Source: Streptomyces sp. NBC_01471 (GTDB lineage Bacteria > Actinomycetota > Actinomycetes > Streptomycetales > Streptomycetaceae). Taken from it: DNA of 64,000 bases. Positions 22,945 to 31,634 of the stretch are shown here, piece after piece (position 1 is the first letter of the stretch; each line of letters begins with the position of its first letter). The position numbers were made by a program, and so were the translations under genes. The stretch covers positions 4,016,501 through 4,080,500 of the forward strand of contig NZ_CP109450.1 in assembly GCF_041438865.1 (NCBI RefSeq), read 5' to 3'. Under the pieces are notes generated by a model, which worked only from the letters and a program-made list of their open reading frames with translations, ran no database searches and had not been told where the DNA came from.

Positions 22945-23682
22945 ATGACTACGACCTCGCCCCAGGGGCGTACCGAAATGTGCAGGCCCGACGGCAGCGC
23001 GGTGCGCGTTCTCGTCGTGGACGACGAGGACGCGCTCGCGGAACTGCTCTCCATGGCGCTGCGCTATGAGGGCTGGCAGGTGCGCAGCGCCGGTGACGGG
23101 GCCGGAGCCGTGCGGACCGCGCGGGAGTTCCGGCCCGATGCCGTCGTGCTCGACGTGATGCTCCCCGACATGGACGGTATCGCCGTGCTCGGCCGGATGC
23201 GCCGCGAGCTGCCCGATGTGCCGGTGCTCTTCCTGACCGCCAAGGACGCCGTGGAGGACCGGATCGCGGGTCTGACGGCGGGTGGTGACGACTACGTGAC
23301 CAAGCCGTTCAGCCTGGAGGAGGTCGTGGCCAGACTGCGCGGGCTGATCCGCCGGTCCGGTACGGGCGCTCAGCGCAGTGAGTCGATGCTCGCCGTCGGT
23401 GACCTGACCCTCGACGAGGACAGCCACGACGTCACCAGGGGCGGGACCAACATCCATCTGACGGCCACCGAGTTCGAGCTGCTGCGCTTCCTGATGCGCA
23501 ACCCGCGCCGGGTGCTCTCCAAGGCGCAGATCCTCGACCGGGTGTGGTCGTACGACTTCGGCGGCCAGGCCAACGTCGTCGAGCTCTACATCTCGTACCT
23601 GCGGCGCAAGATCGACGCGGGGCGTACGCCGATGATCCACACCCGGCGCGGGGCCGGATATCTGATCAAGCCCGGGGAGTAG
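22945..23682 (+). CDS. OmpR-family response regulator
   Basis: A 245-aa regulator. The receiver domain has acidic pocket VVDDED, phospho-acceptor D70 (VVLDVMLPDMDG), T near 98 (LFLTAKD) and K near 118 (VTKPF). The C-terminal winged helix (about 150-242) carries LTATEFELLRFLMRNPRRVL and RRKIDAGRTPMIHTRRGAGY, the OmpR/PhoB signature. It is paired with the kinase that starts 3 nt after its stop. Confidence 0.93.
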   Translation: MTTTSPQGRTEMCRPDGSAVRVLVVDDEDALAELLSMALRYEGWQVRSAGDGAGAVRTAREFRPDAVVLDVMLPDMDGIAVLGRMRRELPDVPVLFLTAKDAVEDRIAGLTAGGDDYVTKPFSLEEVVARLRGLIRRSGTGAQRSESMLAVGDLTLDEDSHDVTRGGTNIHLTATEFELLRFLMRNPRRVLSKAQILDRVWSYDFGGQANVVELYISYLRRKIDAGRTPMIHTRRGAGYLIKPGE

Positions 23683-23685
23683 CAG

Positions 23686-25293
23686 GTGTCGGCGCGGCGG
23701 CGCTGGTCGCTGCGGACGCGGCTCGTCGTCTCGGCCGTGGCGCTGATCGCCGTGGTGGTGGCCGTGATCGGTACGGTCACCACGATCGCCATGCACTCCA
23801 ACCTGGAGCGGCAGCTCGACAAGCAGCTGACGGCGGCGGCGCAGCGGCCCGACCACGACCCGATGGGCGGCGACCGTTCCATCGTCCAGCAGCCCGGGCT
23901 GCCGATAGGGGCCGTCGGCGGGCGCACCGTCGTCGGCAGCGACGACCTGGTCGACGGGGTGAAGAGCGTGGCCGTGCCGGGTGCCAGACCCGACAGCGTG
24001 CCACTCGGCGGCGGTCAGCTCGACGCCCTGGAGTCGGTCCCCAGGGACGGTTGTCCGCACACCGTCTCGATCCCCGGGCTCGGGGACTTCCGGGCGACCT
24101 ACTCCAGCAGCGGCACGTTCGTGCTCGGCTTTCCGCTGACCGGTGTCCAGTCCACCGTCACCACCCTGATCGTGGTCGAGGTCTGTGTCACCGCGGCCGG
24201 GCTGCTCGCGGCCGCCATCGCGGGGACCGCGCTGGTCGGGATAGCGCTGCGGCCGCTCAGGCGGGTCGCGGCGACCGCGACCCGGGTCTCCGAACTCCCC
24301 CTGCACAGCGGTGAGGTGGCCCCGCTGGAACGGGTTCCCGATGCCGAGGCCGATCCGCGGACCGAGGTCGGTCAGGTCGGTGCGGCGCTCAACCGGATGC
24401 TGGGCCATGTCGGTTCGGCGCTGGCGGCGCGACAGGAGAGCGAGACCCGGGTACGGCAGTTCGTCGCCGACGCCAGCCACGAGCTGCGGACCCCGCTGGC
24501 CTCCATCCGCGGTTACGCCGAGCTGACCCGGCGCGGCCGCGAGGAGACCGGCCCGGACACCCGGCACGCGCTGGGCCGTATCGAGTCGGAGGCCGGGCGC
24601 ATGACCGGTCTGGTGGAGGATCTGCTGCTCCTCGCGCGACTGGATGCCGGGCGCCCGATCGCGTACGAGAGCACTGATCTCTCCCCGCTGGTCGTCGATG
24701 CGGTGAGCGATGCGCGGGCGGCGGGCCAGGACCACATCTGGCGGCTCGAACTGCCCGACGACCCTGCGCCGGTGCCGGCCGACGGGCCCCGCATCCAGCA
24801 GGTTCTGGTCAATCTGCTGGCCAACGCCCGTACGCACACCCCTCCCGGCACGACCGTCACCGCACGGGTACGGCGGGACGGGGGCTGGATGGTGGTGGAG
24901 GTGCTGGACGACGGCCCGGGGATTCCGGCCGAGTTGCTCCCGTACGTCTTCGAACGGTTCGCTCGCGGGGACGCCTCACGGTCCCGGCACGCCGGTTCGA
25001 CCGGGCTCGGTCTCGCGATCGTGCAGGCGGTCGTGGGGGCGCACAGCGGGGCGGTGAGCGTACGGAGTGTGCCGGGGCACACGGAGTTCGCGGTCCGGCT
25101 GCCGGCGGTTCCCACGGCCCCGGCGGTTCTCACGACCCCGGCGGTTCCCACGGCTCCGGCGGTTCCCACGGCCCCGGCGGTTCCCACGGCCCCGGCAGTC
25201 CCGGCGCGCCCGCCCCACCACCCGCACGTGCCCAACGGCCCGTACCCCCCGACCCACACCTCTCCCCCGACTCACAGCTCCGCCACAGGCTGA
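23686..25293 (+). CDS. Sensor histidine kinase, repeat-tailed
   Basis: A 535-aa membrane kinase. Transmembrane segments lie at about 12-35 and 158-185 and flank an extracellular sensor domain. HAMP follows (about 186-240), then the H-box DASHELRTPLASIRGYAEL with H265, the N-box LVNLLANAR, and G-boxes DDGPGI and GLGLAI. The C-terminal tail (about 475-535) is Pro/Ala-rich, built from an 18-bp repeat that reads VPTAPA. Start is GTG 23686 with GGGGAG before it, coupled to the regulator. Downstream glycosyltransferases suggest it senses the cell envelope. Confidence 0.93.
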   Translation: MSARRRWSLRTRLVVSAVALIAVVVAVIGTVTTIAMHSNLERQLDKQLTAAAQRPDHDPMGGDRSIVQQPGLPIGAVGGRTVVGSDDLVDGVKSVAVPGARPDSVPLGGGQLDALESVPRDGCPHTVSIPGLGDFRATYSSSGTFVLGFPLTGVQSTVTTLIVVEVCVTAAGLLAAAIAGTALVGIALRPLRRVAATATRVSELPLHSGEVAPLERVPDAEADPRTEVGQVGAALNRMLGHVGSALAARQESETRVRQFVADASHELRTPLASIRGYAELTRRGREETGPDTRHALGRIESEAGRMTGLVEDLLLLARLDAGRPIAYESTDLSPLVVDAVSDARAAGQDHIWRLELPDDPAPVPADGPRIQQVLVNLLANARTHTPPGTTVTARVRRDGGWMVVEVLDDGPGIPAELLPYVFERFARGDASRSRHAGSTGLGLAIVQAVVGAHSGAVSVRSVPGHTEFAVRLPAVPTAPAVLTTPAVPTAPAVPTAPAVPTAPAVPARPPHHPHVPNGPYPPTHTSPPTHSSATG

Positions 25294-25333
25294 CCACACA
25301 GGGGTGACAGCGCCGCTGGCGAGTGTCGTCGGT

Positions 25334-26599
25334 ATGCGAACCGACACTTCTCCGGGCACCCTGCCGGCACGGGAACCTCTTCCCGTGACAGCGGCCGACG
25401 CCCCGGTGCTCGATGTGGTGATCCCCGTGTACAACGAGGAGAAGGACCTCGAACCGTGTGTGCTGCGGCTCCGTGACCATCTCGCCGGGACGTTCCCGTA
25501 CAGCTTCCGGATCACGATCGCCGACAACGCGAGCACCGACCGGACGCCCGAGGTGGCTGCCGGCCTGGAGGCCATGCTGGACGAGGTACGGGCCGTCCGG
25601 CTCGACCAGAAGGGGCGCGGGCGGGCGCTGCGGAGTGTGTGGTCCGCGTCCGACTCCCCCGTTCTCGCCTATATGGACGTCGATCTCTCCACCGGGCTCA
25701 ACGCGCTGCTGCCGCTGGTGGCCCCGCTGATCTCCGGGCATTCCGATCTCGCCATCGGCTCCCGGCTCGCGCGCAGTTCGAGGGTGGTGCGCGGTCCCAA
25801 GCGGGAGTTCATCTCGCGGGCGTACAACCTGATCCTGCGCTCGTCGCTCTCCGCCCGGTTCACCGACGCCCAGTGCGGGTTCAAGGCCATCCGCCGGGAT
25901 GTCGCGCAGCGGCTGCTGCCGATGGTCGAGGACACCGGATGGTTCTTCGACACCGAGATGCTGGTGGTCGCCGAACGGGCCGGGCTGCGGATCCATGAGG
26001 TGCCGGTCGACTGGGTCGATGATCCGGAGTCCACCGTGCACATCGTGCGGACGGCCGTCGACGACCTCAGGGGCGTCTGGCGGGTGGGGCGCGCGCTGGG
26101 TGTCGGTGCGCTCCCGCTCGACCGGCTCGCGCGCCCTTTCGGGGACGATCCGCGTGACCGCGAACTGACCGGGGTGCCCGGGGGACTGGCCCGACAGCTG
26201 GTCGGCTTCTGCGTCGTCGGTGCGCTCTCCACACTGCTCTATCTGCTGCTGTACTCCCTGTTCCGTACGGGGGTGAGCCCTCAGATCGCCAACGCGGGTG
26301 CCCTGCTGGTCTCGGCGCTGATCAATACCGCCGCCAACCGGAGACTCACCTTCGGGGTGAGCGGGCGCGACAGCGCGGTCCGCCATCAGGCCCAGGGGCT
26401 GGTCGTGTTCGCGATCGGTCTGGCCCTCACCAGCGGATCCCTCGCCGCGCTCGGCGCGGCGTCGGACGACCCCTCGCACGGCACCGAGCTCGCGGTGCTG
26501 ATCGCGGCCAACCTCGCAGCGACGGTGCTGCGTTTCCTGCTCTTCCGCGCCTGGGTGTTCCCCGAGCGGCGCACCGACGACCCGAGGACTGCACGATGA
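25334..26599 (+). CDS. Glycosyltransferase family 2 / GtrA fusion
   Basis: A 421-aa protein. Residues about 25-265 are a GT2 enzyme of the dolichol-phosphate-glucosyltransferase type: VVIPVYNEEKDL, IADNASTDRT, MDVDLSTG (metal-binding DxD) and KREFISRAYN, CGFKAIRRD. Residues about 295-410 are a four-helix GtrA membrane domain (VGFCVVGALSTLLYLLLYSL). It probably makes a polyprenyl-phosphate sugar and flips it for the transferase downstream, with which it overlaps by ATGA. Confidence 0.92.
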   Translation: MRTDTSPGTLPAREPLPVTAADAPVLDVVIPVYNEEKDLEPCVLRLRDHLAGTFPYSFRITIADNASTDRTPEVAAGLEAMLDEVRAVRLDQKGRGRALRSVWSASDSPVLAYMDVDLSTGLNALLPLVAPLISGHSDLAIGSRLARSSRVVRGPKREFISRAYNLILRSSLSARFTDAQCGFKAIRRDVAQRLLPMVEDTGWFFDTEMLVVAERAGLRIHEVPVDWVDDPESTVHIVRTAVDDLRGVWRVGRALGVGALPLDRLARPFGDDPRDRELTGVPGGLARQLVGFCVVGALSTLLYLLLYSLFRTGVSPQIANAGALLVSALINTAANRRLTFGVSGRDSAVRHQAQGLVVFAIGLALTSGSLAALGAASDDPSHGTELAVLIAANLAATVLRFLLFRAWVFPERRTDDPRTAR

Positions 26600-28842
26600 C
26601 CACCATCCCCACCGATCCGATCACGGCGGCCGGCGCACCGCCGTTCCGTCAGCCGCGCCTCGCCCGGCTGTGGCGTGGACGTGCTGACGACCCGCGCTGG
26701 GTGCGTCCCGCGTTCCTCGGGGTGCTGCTGCTCACGCTCGTGGCGTATCTCTGGGACCTCAGCGCCTCCGGATACGCCAACTCCTTCTACTCGGCGGCGG
26801 CCCAGGCCGGCGGGGTGAGCTGGAAGGCCCTCTTCTTCGGCTCGCTCGACTCGGCCAACGCCATCACCGTCGACAAACCACCGGCCTCCCTCTGGCCGAT
26901 GGCGCTCTCGGTTCGGATCTTCGGGCTGAGTTCGTGGGCGATCCTCGTCCCGCAGGTGCTGATGGGAGTCGGCACGGTCGCCGTGCTGTACGCGGCGGTA
27001 CGGCGCCGGTTCAGCGCGGCGGCCGGGCTCATCGCCGCCGGGGTGCTGGCGACGACCCCGGTCGCCGCGCTGATGTTCCGCTTCAACAACCCCGATGCGC
27101 TGCTCGCGCTGCTGATGACGGTCACCGTCTACTTCGTGCTGCGTGCGCTGGAGGACGGGCGGACCAAGTGGCTGGTGTGGGCGGGCGTGGCGGTCGGCTT
27201 CGCCTTCCTGGCCAAGACGCTCCAGGCGTTCCTGATCCTGCCGCCACTGGCTGTCGTGTACGCGGTCTTCGCGCCGACGACGGTACGCAGGCGGCTGGCC
27301 CAGATCGGCCTGTCCGCAGGGGCGATGGTCGTCGCGGGCGGCTGGTGGACGGCGATCGTCGAACTGTGGCCCGCGTCCTCACGTCCGTACATCGGCGGCT
27401 CGCAGAACAACTCGTTCCTGGAGCTGACCTTCGGCTACAACGGGCTCGGCCGGATCAGCGGTGACGAGACCGGCAGTGTCGGGGGAGGCGGCGGTGGCGG
27501 CGGCCGGGGTATGGGCGGCTGGGGGGAGACCGGTCTTGACCGGATGTTCAACTCCGAGATCGGCAGCCAGATTTCGTGGCTGCTGCCCGCCGCGCTGATC
27601 CTGCTGGTCGCGGGGGTCGTCATCACCTGGCGGGCGAAGCGTACGGAGACCGCACGCGGGGCGTTCCTGGTGTGGGGCAGCTCCCTGCTGATGACACTGC
27701 TGATCTTCAGCTTCATGGCCGGGATCTTCCACCAGTACTACACGGTGGCACTGGCGCCGTACATCGCCGCCCTTGTCGGGATGGGCGTCACGGTGCTGTG
27801 GGAGGAGCGCGGCCGGGTCGCGTGGGCGGCGGTGCTGGGTGTCGCGGTCGCGACGACCGCGGTCTGGGCGTACGTGCTGCTCGGCCGGACGCCGGACTAT
27901 CTGCCCTGGCTGCGCTGGGCGGTGCTGGTCGTGGGGCTCGCCGCGGCGCTCGGCCTGGCGGTGGCCGGCCGGCTGAACCGGACGTTCGCGCTGAGCGCCG
28001 CGGGTGTGGGTCTGGTGGCTTCGCTGGCCGCGCCGTTCGCGTACACGGTCTCCACGCTGAACAGCGCACACACCGGGTCGATCGTCACGGCGGGTCCGGC
28101 GGGCGCGAGCCGGATGGGCGGTATGGGCGGCGGTCCCGGCCGGGGTGGCGGTGGCTGGGGCGGTCCGAGGACGGGACAGACGCCCACCGGGAAGGGCGGT
28201 CAGGCAGGCCAGACAGGTCAGGCGGGTCAGGCAGGGCGGAACGGCCGGGCCGGGGCGAACGGTCAGGCTCCGGCGAACGGCCCCGGCGGCCGGCTGGGCC
28301 AGCCGCCGGCCGGCGGGCAGGGGTCCGGCCAGCAGGGCAAGGGATGGCAGGGCCGGGGCCAGGCGCAGAACGGGCGCGGCCAGGCGGGCCGCGGACCGGG
28401 CGGCTGGATGGCCGAAGGCGGCTTCGGGGGCGGCGGTATGGGCGGTCTTCTCGACGGCCAGCAGGTCAGCGCCAAGGTCAAGACCAAGATCAGTGCGCAC
28501 GCCGACGATTACACCTGGATGGCCGCAGCCATCGGCTCGCAGAACGCCGCGAGTTACCAGCTCGCGACTCAGATGCCGGTCATGGCGATCGGCGGCTTCA
28601 ACGGCAGCGATCCCTCCCCCACGCTCGCGCAGTTCAAGAAGGACGTGACGGACGGGAAGATCCACTACTTCGTCGCAGGCGGCGGGATGGGCGGCGGGAT
28701 GGGGCGCGGCGGCTCCGGCAGTGGTGCCGCTTCGAAGATCACGTCCTGGGTCGAGGGACGGTTCGTGAAGGTGACGGTGGGGTCGGCGACGCTGTACGAC
28801 CTGACACAGGTGAAGGCCGGCACAGGCACATCCGGCAGCTGA
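26596..28842 (+). CDS. PMT/ArnT-like membrane glycosyltransferase
   Basis: A 748-aa polytopic protein of the GT39/GT83 (YkcB-like) family. The first luminal loop has SASGYANSFYSAAAQAGG and ITVDKPPASLW with the catalytic-type Asp; about 12 hydrophobic segments follow to residue 490. A Gly/Gln/Arg-rich linker (about 500-620; RMGGMGGGPGRGGGG onward) leads to a soluble C-terminal domain (about 625-735; KISAHADDYTWMAAAIGSQN). It likely transfers sugar from the lipid carrier made by the upstream GT2/GtrA protein to an envelope acceptor. The 28-bp sequence at its 3' end, including most of the stop codon, is duplicated in tandem (28814-28869). Confidence 0.88.
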   Translation: MTTIPTDPITAAGAPPFRQPRLARLWRGRADDPRWVRPAFLGVLLLTLVAYLWDLSASGYANSFYSAAAQAGGVSWKALFFGSLDSANAITVDKPPASLWPMALSVRIFGLSSWAILVPQVLMGVGTVAVLYAAVRRRFSAAAGLIAAGVLATTPVAALMFRFNNPDALLALLMTVTVYFVLRALEDGRTKWLVWAGVAVGFAFLAKTLQAFLILPPLAVVYAVFAPTTVRRRLAQIGLSAGAMVVAGGWWTAIVELWPASSRPYIGGSQNNSFLELTFGYNGLGRISGDETGSVGGGGGGGGRGMGGWGETGLDRMFNSEIGSQISWLLPAALILLVAGVVITWRAKRTETARGAFLVWGSSLLMTLLIFSFMAGIFHQYYTVALAPYIAALVGMGVTVLWEERGRVAWAAVLGVAVATTAVWAYVLLGRTPDYLPWLRWAVLVVGLAAALGLAVAGRLNRTFALSAAGVGLVASLAAPFAYTVSTLNSAHTGSIVTAGPAGASRMGGMGGGPGRGGGGWGGPRTGQTPTGKGGQAGQTGQAGQAGRNGRAGANGQAPANGPGGRLGQPPAGGQGSGQQGKGWQGRGQAQNGRGQAGRGPGGWMAEGGFGGGGMGGLLDGQQVSAKVKTKISAHADDYTWMAAAIGSQNAASYQLATQMPVMAIGGFNGSDPSPTLAQFKKDVTDGKIHYFVAGGGMGGGMGRGGSGSGAASKITSWVEGRFVKVTVGSATLYDLTQVKAGTGTSGS

Positions 28843-28869
28843 GGCCGGCACAGCCACATCCGGCAGCTG
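28814..28869. repeat. 28-bp tandem duplication across a stop codon
   Basis: Units 28814-28841 and 28842-28869 differ at one base (GGCACA versus GCCACA). The TGA of the PMT-like gene spans the junction, so the second copy is untranslated. Confidence 0.85.
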
Positions 28870-28918
28870 AGGAGCGAGCGCGGCCGGTCTGTGCCGGAGG
28901 GCGGGGCCGGTCCGTGAA

Positions 28919-28956
28919 GGGGTGGGGCGGGGAGAGCCATCTCCCCGCCCCACCCC
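28919..28956. terminator. Bidirectional terminator
   Basis: A 16-bp perfect GC stem (GGGGTGGGGCGGGGAG with complement, loop AGCCAT) followed by TTTCCC, between the convergent PMT-like gene and the phosphodiesterase-fold gene. Confidence 0.8.
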
Positions 28957-28992
28957 TTTCCCGCTCGTCGCGCTTCTCCGCCACCCGCCCGC

Positions 28993-29859
28993 CTACCGCC
29001 GTGTCAGCGACACGTCCGCCACGATCGGCCGGTGGTCGGACGCGAGCGTGTCGGGCACCTCCGCGCCCCGCACCGCCACTCCGCGCGAAACCGCCACGTA
29101 GTCGATCCGCTGCACCGGATTCAGCGCCGGGAACGTCGGTCTGCCCGGCTCCACGTCCCTCAGCTCGTGCCACAGGGGCGCCAGCTCCGGTGCGTCCGGG
29201 GTCGCGTTGAAGTCACCCAGGAGGATCTTCCGGTTCCGGTCCTGCCCCATGATGCGGCGCGTTTCGGCCACCTGGGTCACCCGTACGGAGGGGTCCGCGC
29301 GGTAGTCCAGATGCGTCACGTACACATGCAGCGGCACGCCTTTCACCCGCAGCTCCACCTCACCGAAACCGGGGGCCGGTGCCGGTACCGGGTTCGGATC
29401 CTGGGTGGAGAGGCGGGTGATCTTGTGGTTCGTGGCCTTCAGGATGCGGTACTTCGAGAGCACCGCCACCCCGAACTCCCGCCCGCCGACGCTGTATATC
29501 GGCGCGAAATACACGTGCATCCCGAGCCGTTTCGCCAGCTCGCCGGCCACATCCCGCCACTCGCTGCGCGCGGCCCAGTGGACGTCGACCTCCTCAAGCC
29601 CGATCACGTCGGCGTGCAGCGCGCGCAGCGCCGTCTCCTGCCGGCCGAGGTCGAAGACGTTGTCCATGCCGGCGCCCGCATGGATGTTGTACGAGGCGAC
29701 CCGCAGCGGAACAGCGCGGCCGAGGCCGCGAGCGGTGGCCCGCTCGGGCGCCCGTACCTGCGCCGCCGCCTGCGCCCGTGCCTGCGCCGGGGGCGCGACC
29801 ATCGCCGCCAGGACGCCGGAGACCAGAAGCACTTCAGCAACACGACCAGTCAGCTTCAT
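28993..29859 (-). CDS. Secreted endonuclease/exonuclease/phosphatase-family protein
   Basis: A 288-aa protein with a signal peptide (MKLTGRVAEVLLVSGVLAAM, cleavage near AQA). The DNase I-like fold shows VASYNIHAGAGMDN near 55, the metal ligand E in IGLEEVD, YVTHLDYRAD, LLGDFNATPDAPE and a terminal SDHRPIVADV; these are the catalytic Asn, Glu, Asp and His positions of the family. Substrate may be nucleic acid, phosphoinositide or sphingomyelin-like; it cannot be decided. Exported, monocistronic. Confidence 0.9.
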   Translation of the reverse strand: MKLTGRVAEVLLVSGVLAAMVAPPAQARAQAAAQVRAPERATARGLGRAVPLRVASYNIHAGAGMDNVFDLGRQETALRALHADVIGLEEVDVHWAARSEWRDVAGELAKRLGMHVYFAPIYSVGGREFGVAVLSKYRILKATNHKITRLSTQDPNPVPAPAPGFGEVELRVKGVPLHVYVTHLDYRADPSVRVTQVAETRRIMGQDRNRKILLGDFNATPDAPELAPLWHELRDVEPGRPTFPALNPVQRIDYVAVSRGVAVRGAEVPDTLASDHRPIVADVSLTRR

Positions 29860-29898
29860 CGGACGTAGCTACCCGTAAGCGGCTCGGCGCAAAACGAA

Positions 29899-29931
29899 TT
29901 TACACCGTAGAAGGATTGCCTTTACGGTGTA
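29899..29931 (+). promoter_or_regulatory. Promoter/operator of the DHA2 efflux-TetR operon
   Basis: TACACCGTA (29901-29909) and TACGGTGTA (29923-29931) are perfect inverted 9-mers 13 bp apart. TTTACA (29899-29904) and TACGGT (29923-29928), 18 bp apart, can serve as -35 and -10, so the palindrome would block the promoter when bound. The TetR at 31635 is the likely binder. Confidence 0.6.
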
Positions 29932-30080
29932 GAACTCCACGGTCGATCCGACCCGGCCCAGGCCTGAATCGACCCGACCCGACCCGACCCGACCCGACCC
30001 GGACCTGCCCCACCAGACCCGGACCTGCCCCACCCACCCCTGACCGCCCCGCCTCGCCCGTCCACGAAACAGGAGTCGGC

Positions 30081-31586
30081 ATGACGGCCACCGCCGCCGA
30101 GCACGAGAGCGCCATCACCCGTCACCCCCAGCGCTGGGTGATCCTCGGGGTGATCTGCCTCGCCGAGCTCACCGTGCTGCTCGACAACACCGTCCTCAAC
30201 GTCGCGATCCCCTCGCTCACCCGCGATCTGCACGCGTCCACCGCCGACATCCAGTGGATGATCAACGCGTACTCGCTGGTGCAGTCCGGTCTGCTGCTCA
30301 CCGCGGGCAGCGCCGCGGACCGCTACGGCCGCAAGAAGATGCTGATCGCGGGCCTCGCGCTCTTCGGGGCCGGGTCGCTCGTCGCCGGGCTCGCCCAGTC
30401 CACGGCACAGCTGATCGCCGCCCGCGCGGGCATGGGCGTCGGCGGCGCCCTGCTGATGACCACCACCCTCGCCGTCGTCGTCCAGATCTTCGACAACACC
30501 GAGCGCGTCAGGGCCATCGGCCTCTGGTCCACGGTCAATTCACTCGGCTTCGCCGCCGGGCCGCTCATCGGCGGAGCGCTGCTCGACCACTTCTGGTGGG
30601 GCGCCATCTTCCTGGTCAACATCCCGGTGGCCGTCATCGCGCTCGCCGCGGTCGTCGGCCTCGTACCGGAGTCCAGGAACCCGTCCAGCGAACGCCCCGA
30701 CCTGCTCGGCGCGCTGCTCTCCACCGTGGGCATGACCGCGGTCGTGTACGCGATCATCTCGGGCCCCGCGCACGGCTGGACCTCCACCCATGTCCTCGCC
30801 TCGGCCGCCATCGGCGTCGTCTTCCTGGCCGGGTTCGTCGCCTGGGAACTGCACATCCCGTTCCCCATGCTGGACATGCACTTCTTCCGCAACCAGCGTT
30901 TCGTCGGCGCCGTGGCCGGGGCGATCCTCGTCGCCTTCGGCATGGGCGGCTCGCTCTTCCTGCTCACCCAGCACCTGCAGTTCGTGCTCGGGTACGGGCC
31001 GTTGGACGCGGGGCTGCGGACCGCGCCCCTGGCGCTCACGATCGTGGTGCTGAACCTCACCGGGGTCTCGGCCAAGCTGCTGCCCAGGCTGGGCACGCCC
31101 GGCACCATCGCCACCGGGATGACCGCGCTCGCCGCCGGGCTCGCGGCCATCGCGCTGCTCGGCGGGGACAGCTATCCGGGGATGCTGCTGGGTCTTGTGG
31201 TCATGGGGGCGGGGATCGCCTTCGCCATGCCCGCGATGGCCAACGCGATCATGAGCGCGATCCCGCCGGAGAAGGCCGGGGTCGGCGCGGGCGTCAACGG
31301 CACCCTCGCCGAATTCGGCAACGGCCTGGGCGTCGCCGTGCTCGGCGCCGTACTCAACTCCCGCTTCGCCGCCCTGCTGCCCGCCGCGCTGGGCGCCGCC
31401 TCGCTGCCCGCCGCGCTCGCCGCCGCCGACGGGCCCGGCGAGCGCGGCCGGGTCGCGGACGCTTTTGCCTCAGGTGTGCAGACCAGTCAACTGGTCGGCG
31501 CCGCAGCGGTACTTGCGGGCGGGCTGCTCGCCGCGGTGCTCCTCCGGCGGGCCGAGCGGGCGGATCCACCGGCGACGGCGGCCTAA
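30081..31586 (+). CDS. DHA2-family (14-TM) drug efflux MFS transporter
   Basis: A 501-aa inner-membrane proton antiporter. Motif A GSAADRYGRKKM follows TM2, D34 in TVLLDNTVLNVAIPSL is the TM1 motif D1 of the family, and motif C GFAAGPLIGGALLDHFWWG is in TM5. About 14 hydrophobic segments are countable. It is followed 48 bp later by a TetR gene on the same strand, so the pump and its probable repressor share a transcript. Its promoter region holds a 9-bp palindrome and a GACCC repeat run. Confidence 0.92.
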   Translation: MTATAAEHESAITRHPQRWVILGVICLAELTVLLDNTVLNVAIPSLTRDLHASTADIQWMINAYSLVQSGLLLTAGSAADRYGRKKMLIAGLALFGAGSLVAGLAQSTAQLIAARAGMGVGGALLMTTTLAVVVQIFDNTERVRAIGLWSTVNSLGFAAGPLIGGALLDHFWWGAIFLVNIPVAVIALAAVVGLVPESRNPSSERPDLLGALLSTVGMTAVVYAIISGPAHGWTSTHVLASAAIGVVFLAGFVAWELHIPFPMLDMHFFRNQRFVGAVAGAILVAFGMGGSLFLLTQHLQFVLGYGPLDAGLRTAPLALTIVVLNLTGVSAKLLPRLGTPGTIATGMTALAAGLAAIALLGGDSYPGMLLGLVVMGAGIAFAMPAMANAIMSAIPPEKAGVGAGVNGTLAEFGNGLGVAVLGAVLNSRFAALLPAALGAASLPAALAAADGPGERGRVADAFASGVQTSQLVGAAAVLAGGLLAAVLLRRAERADPPATAA

Positions 31587-31634
31587 CATCGGTGTCGGTA
31601 CCGGTTGATCCACACGTTCCGTAGGAGGCGCGCC

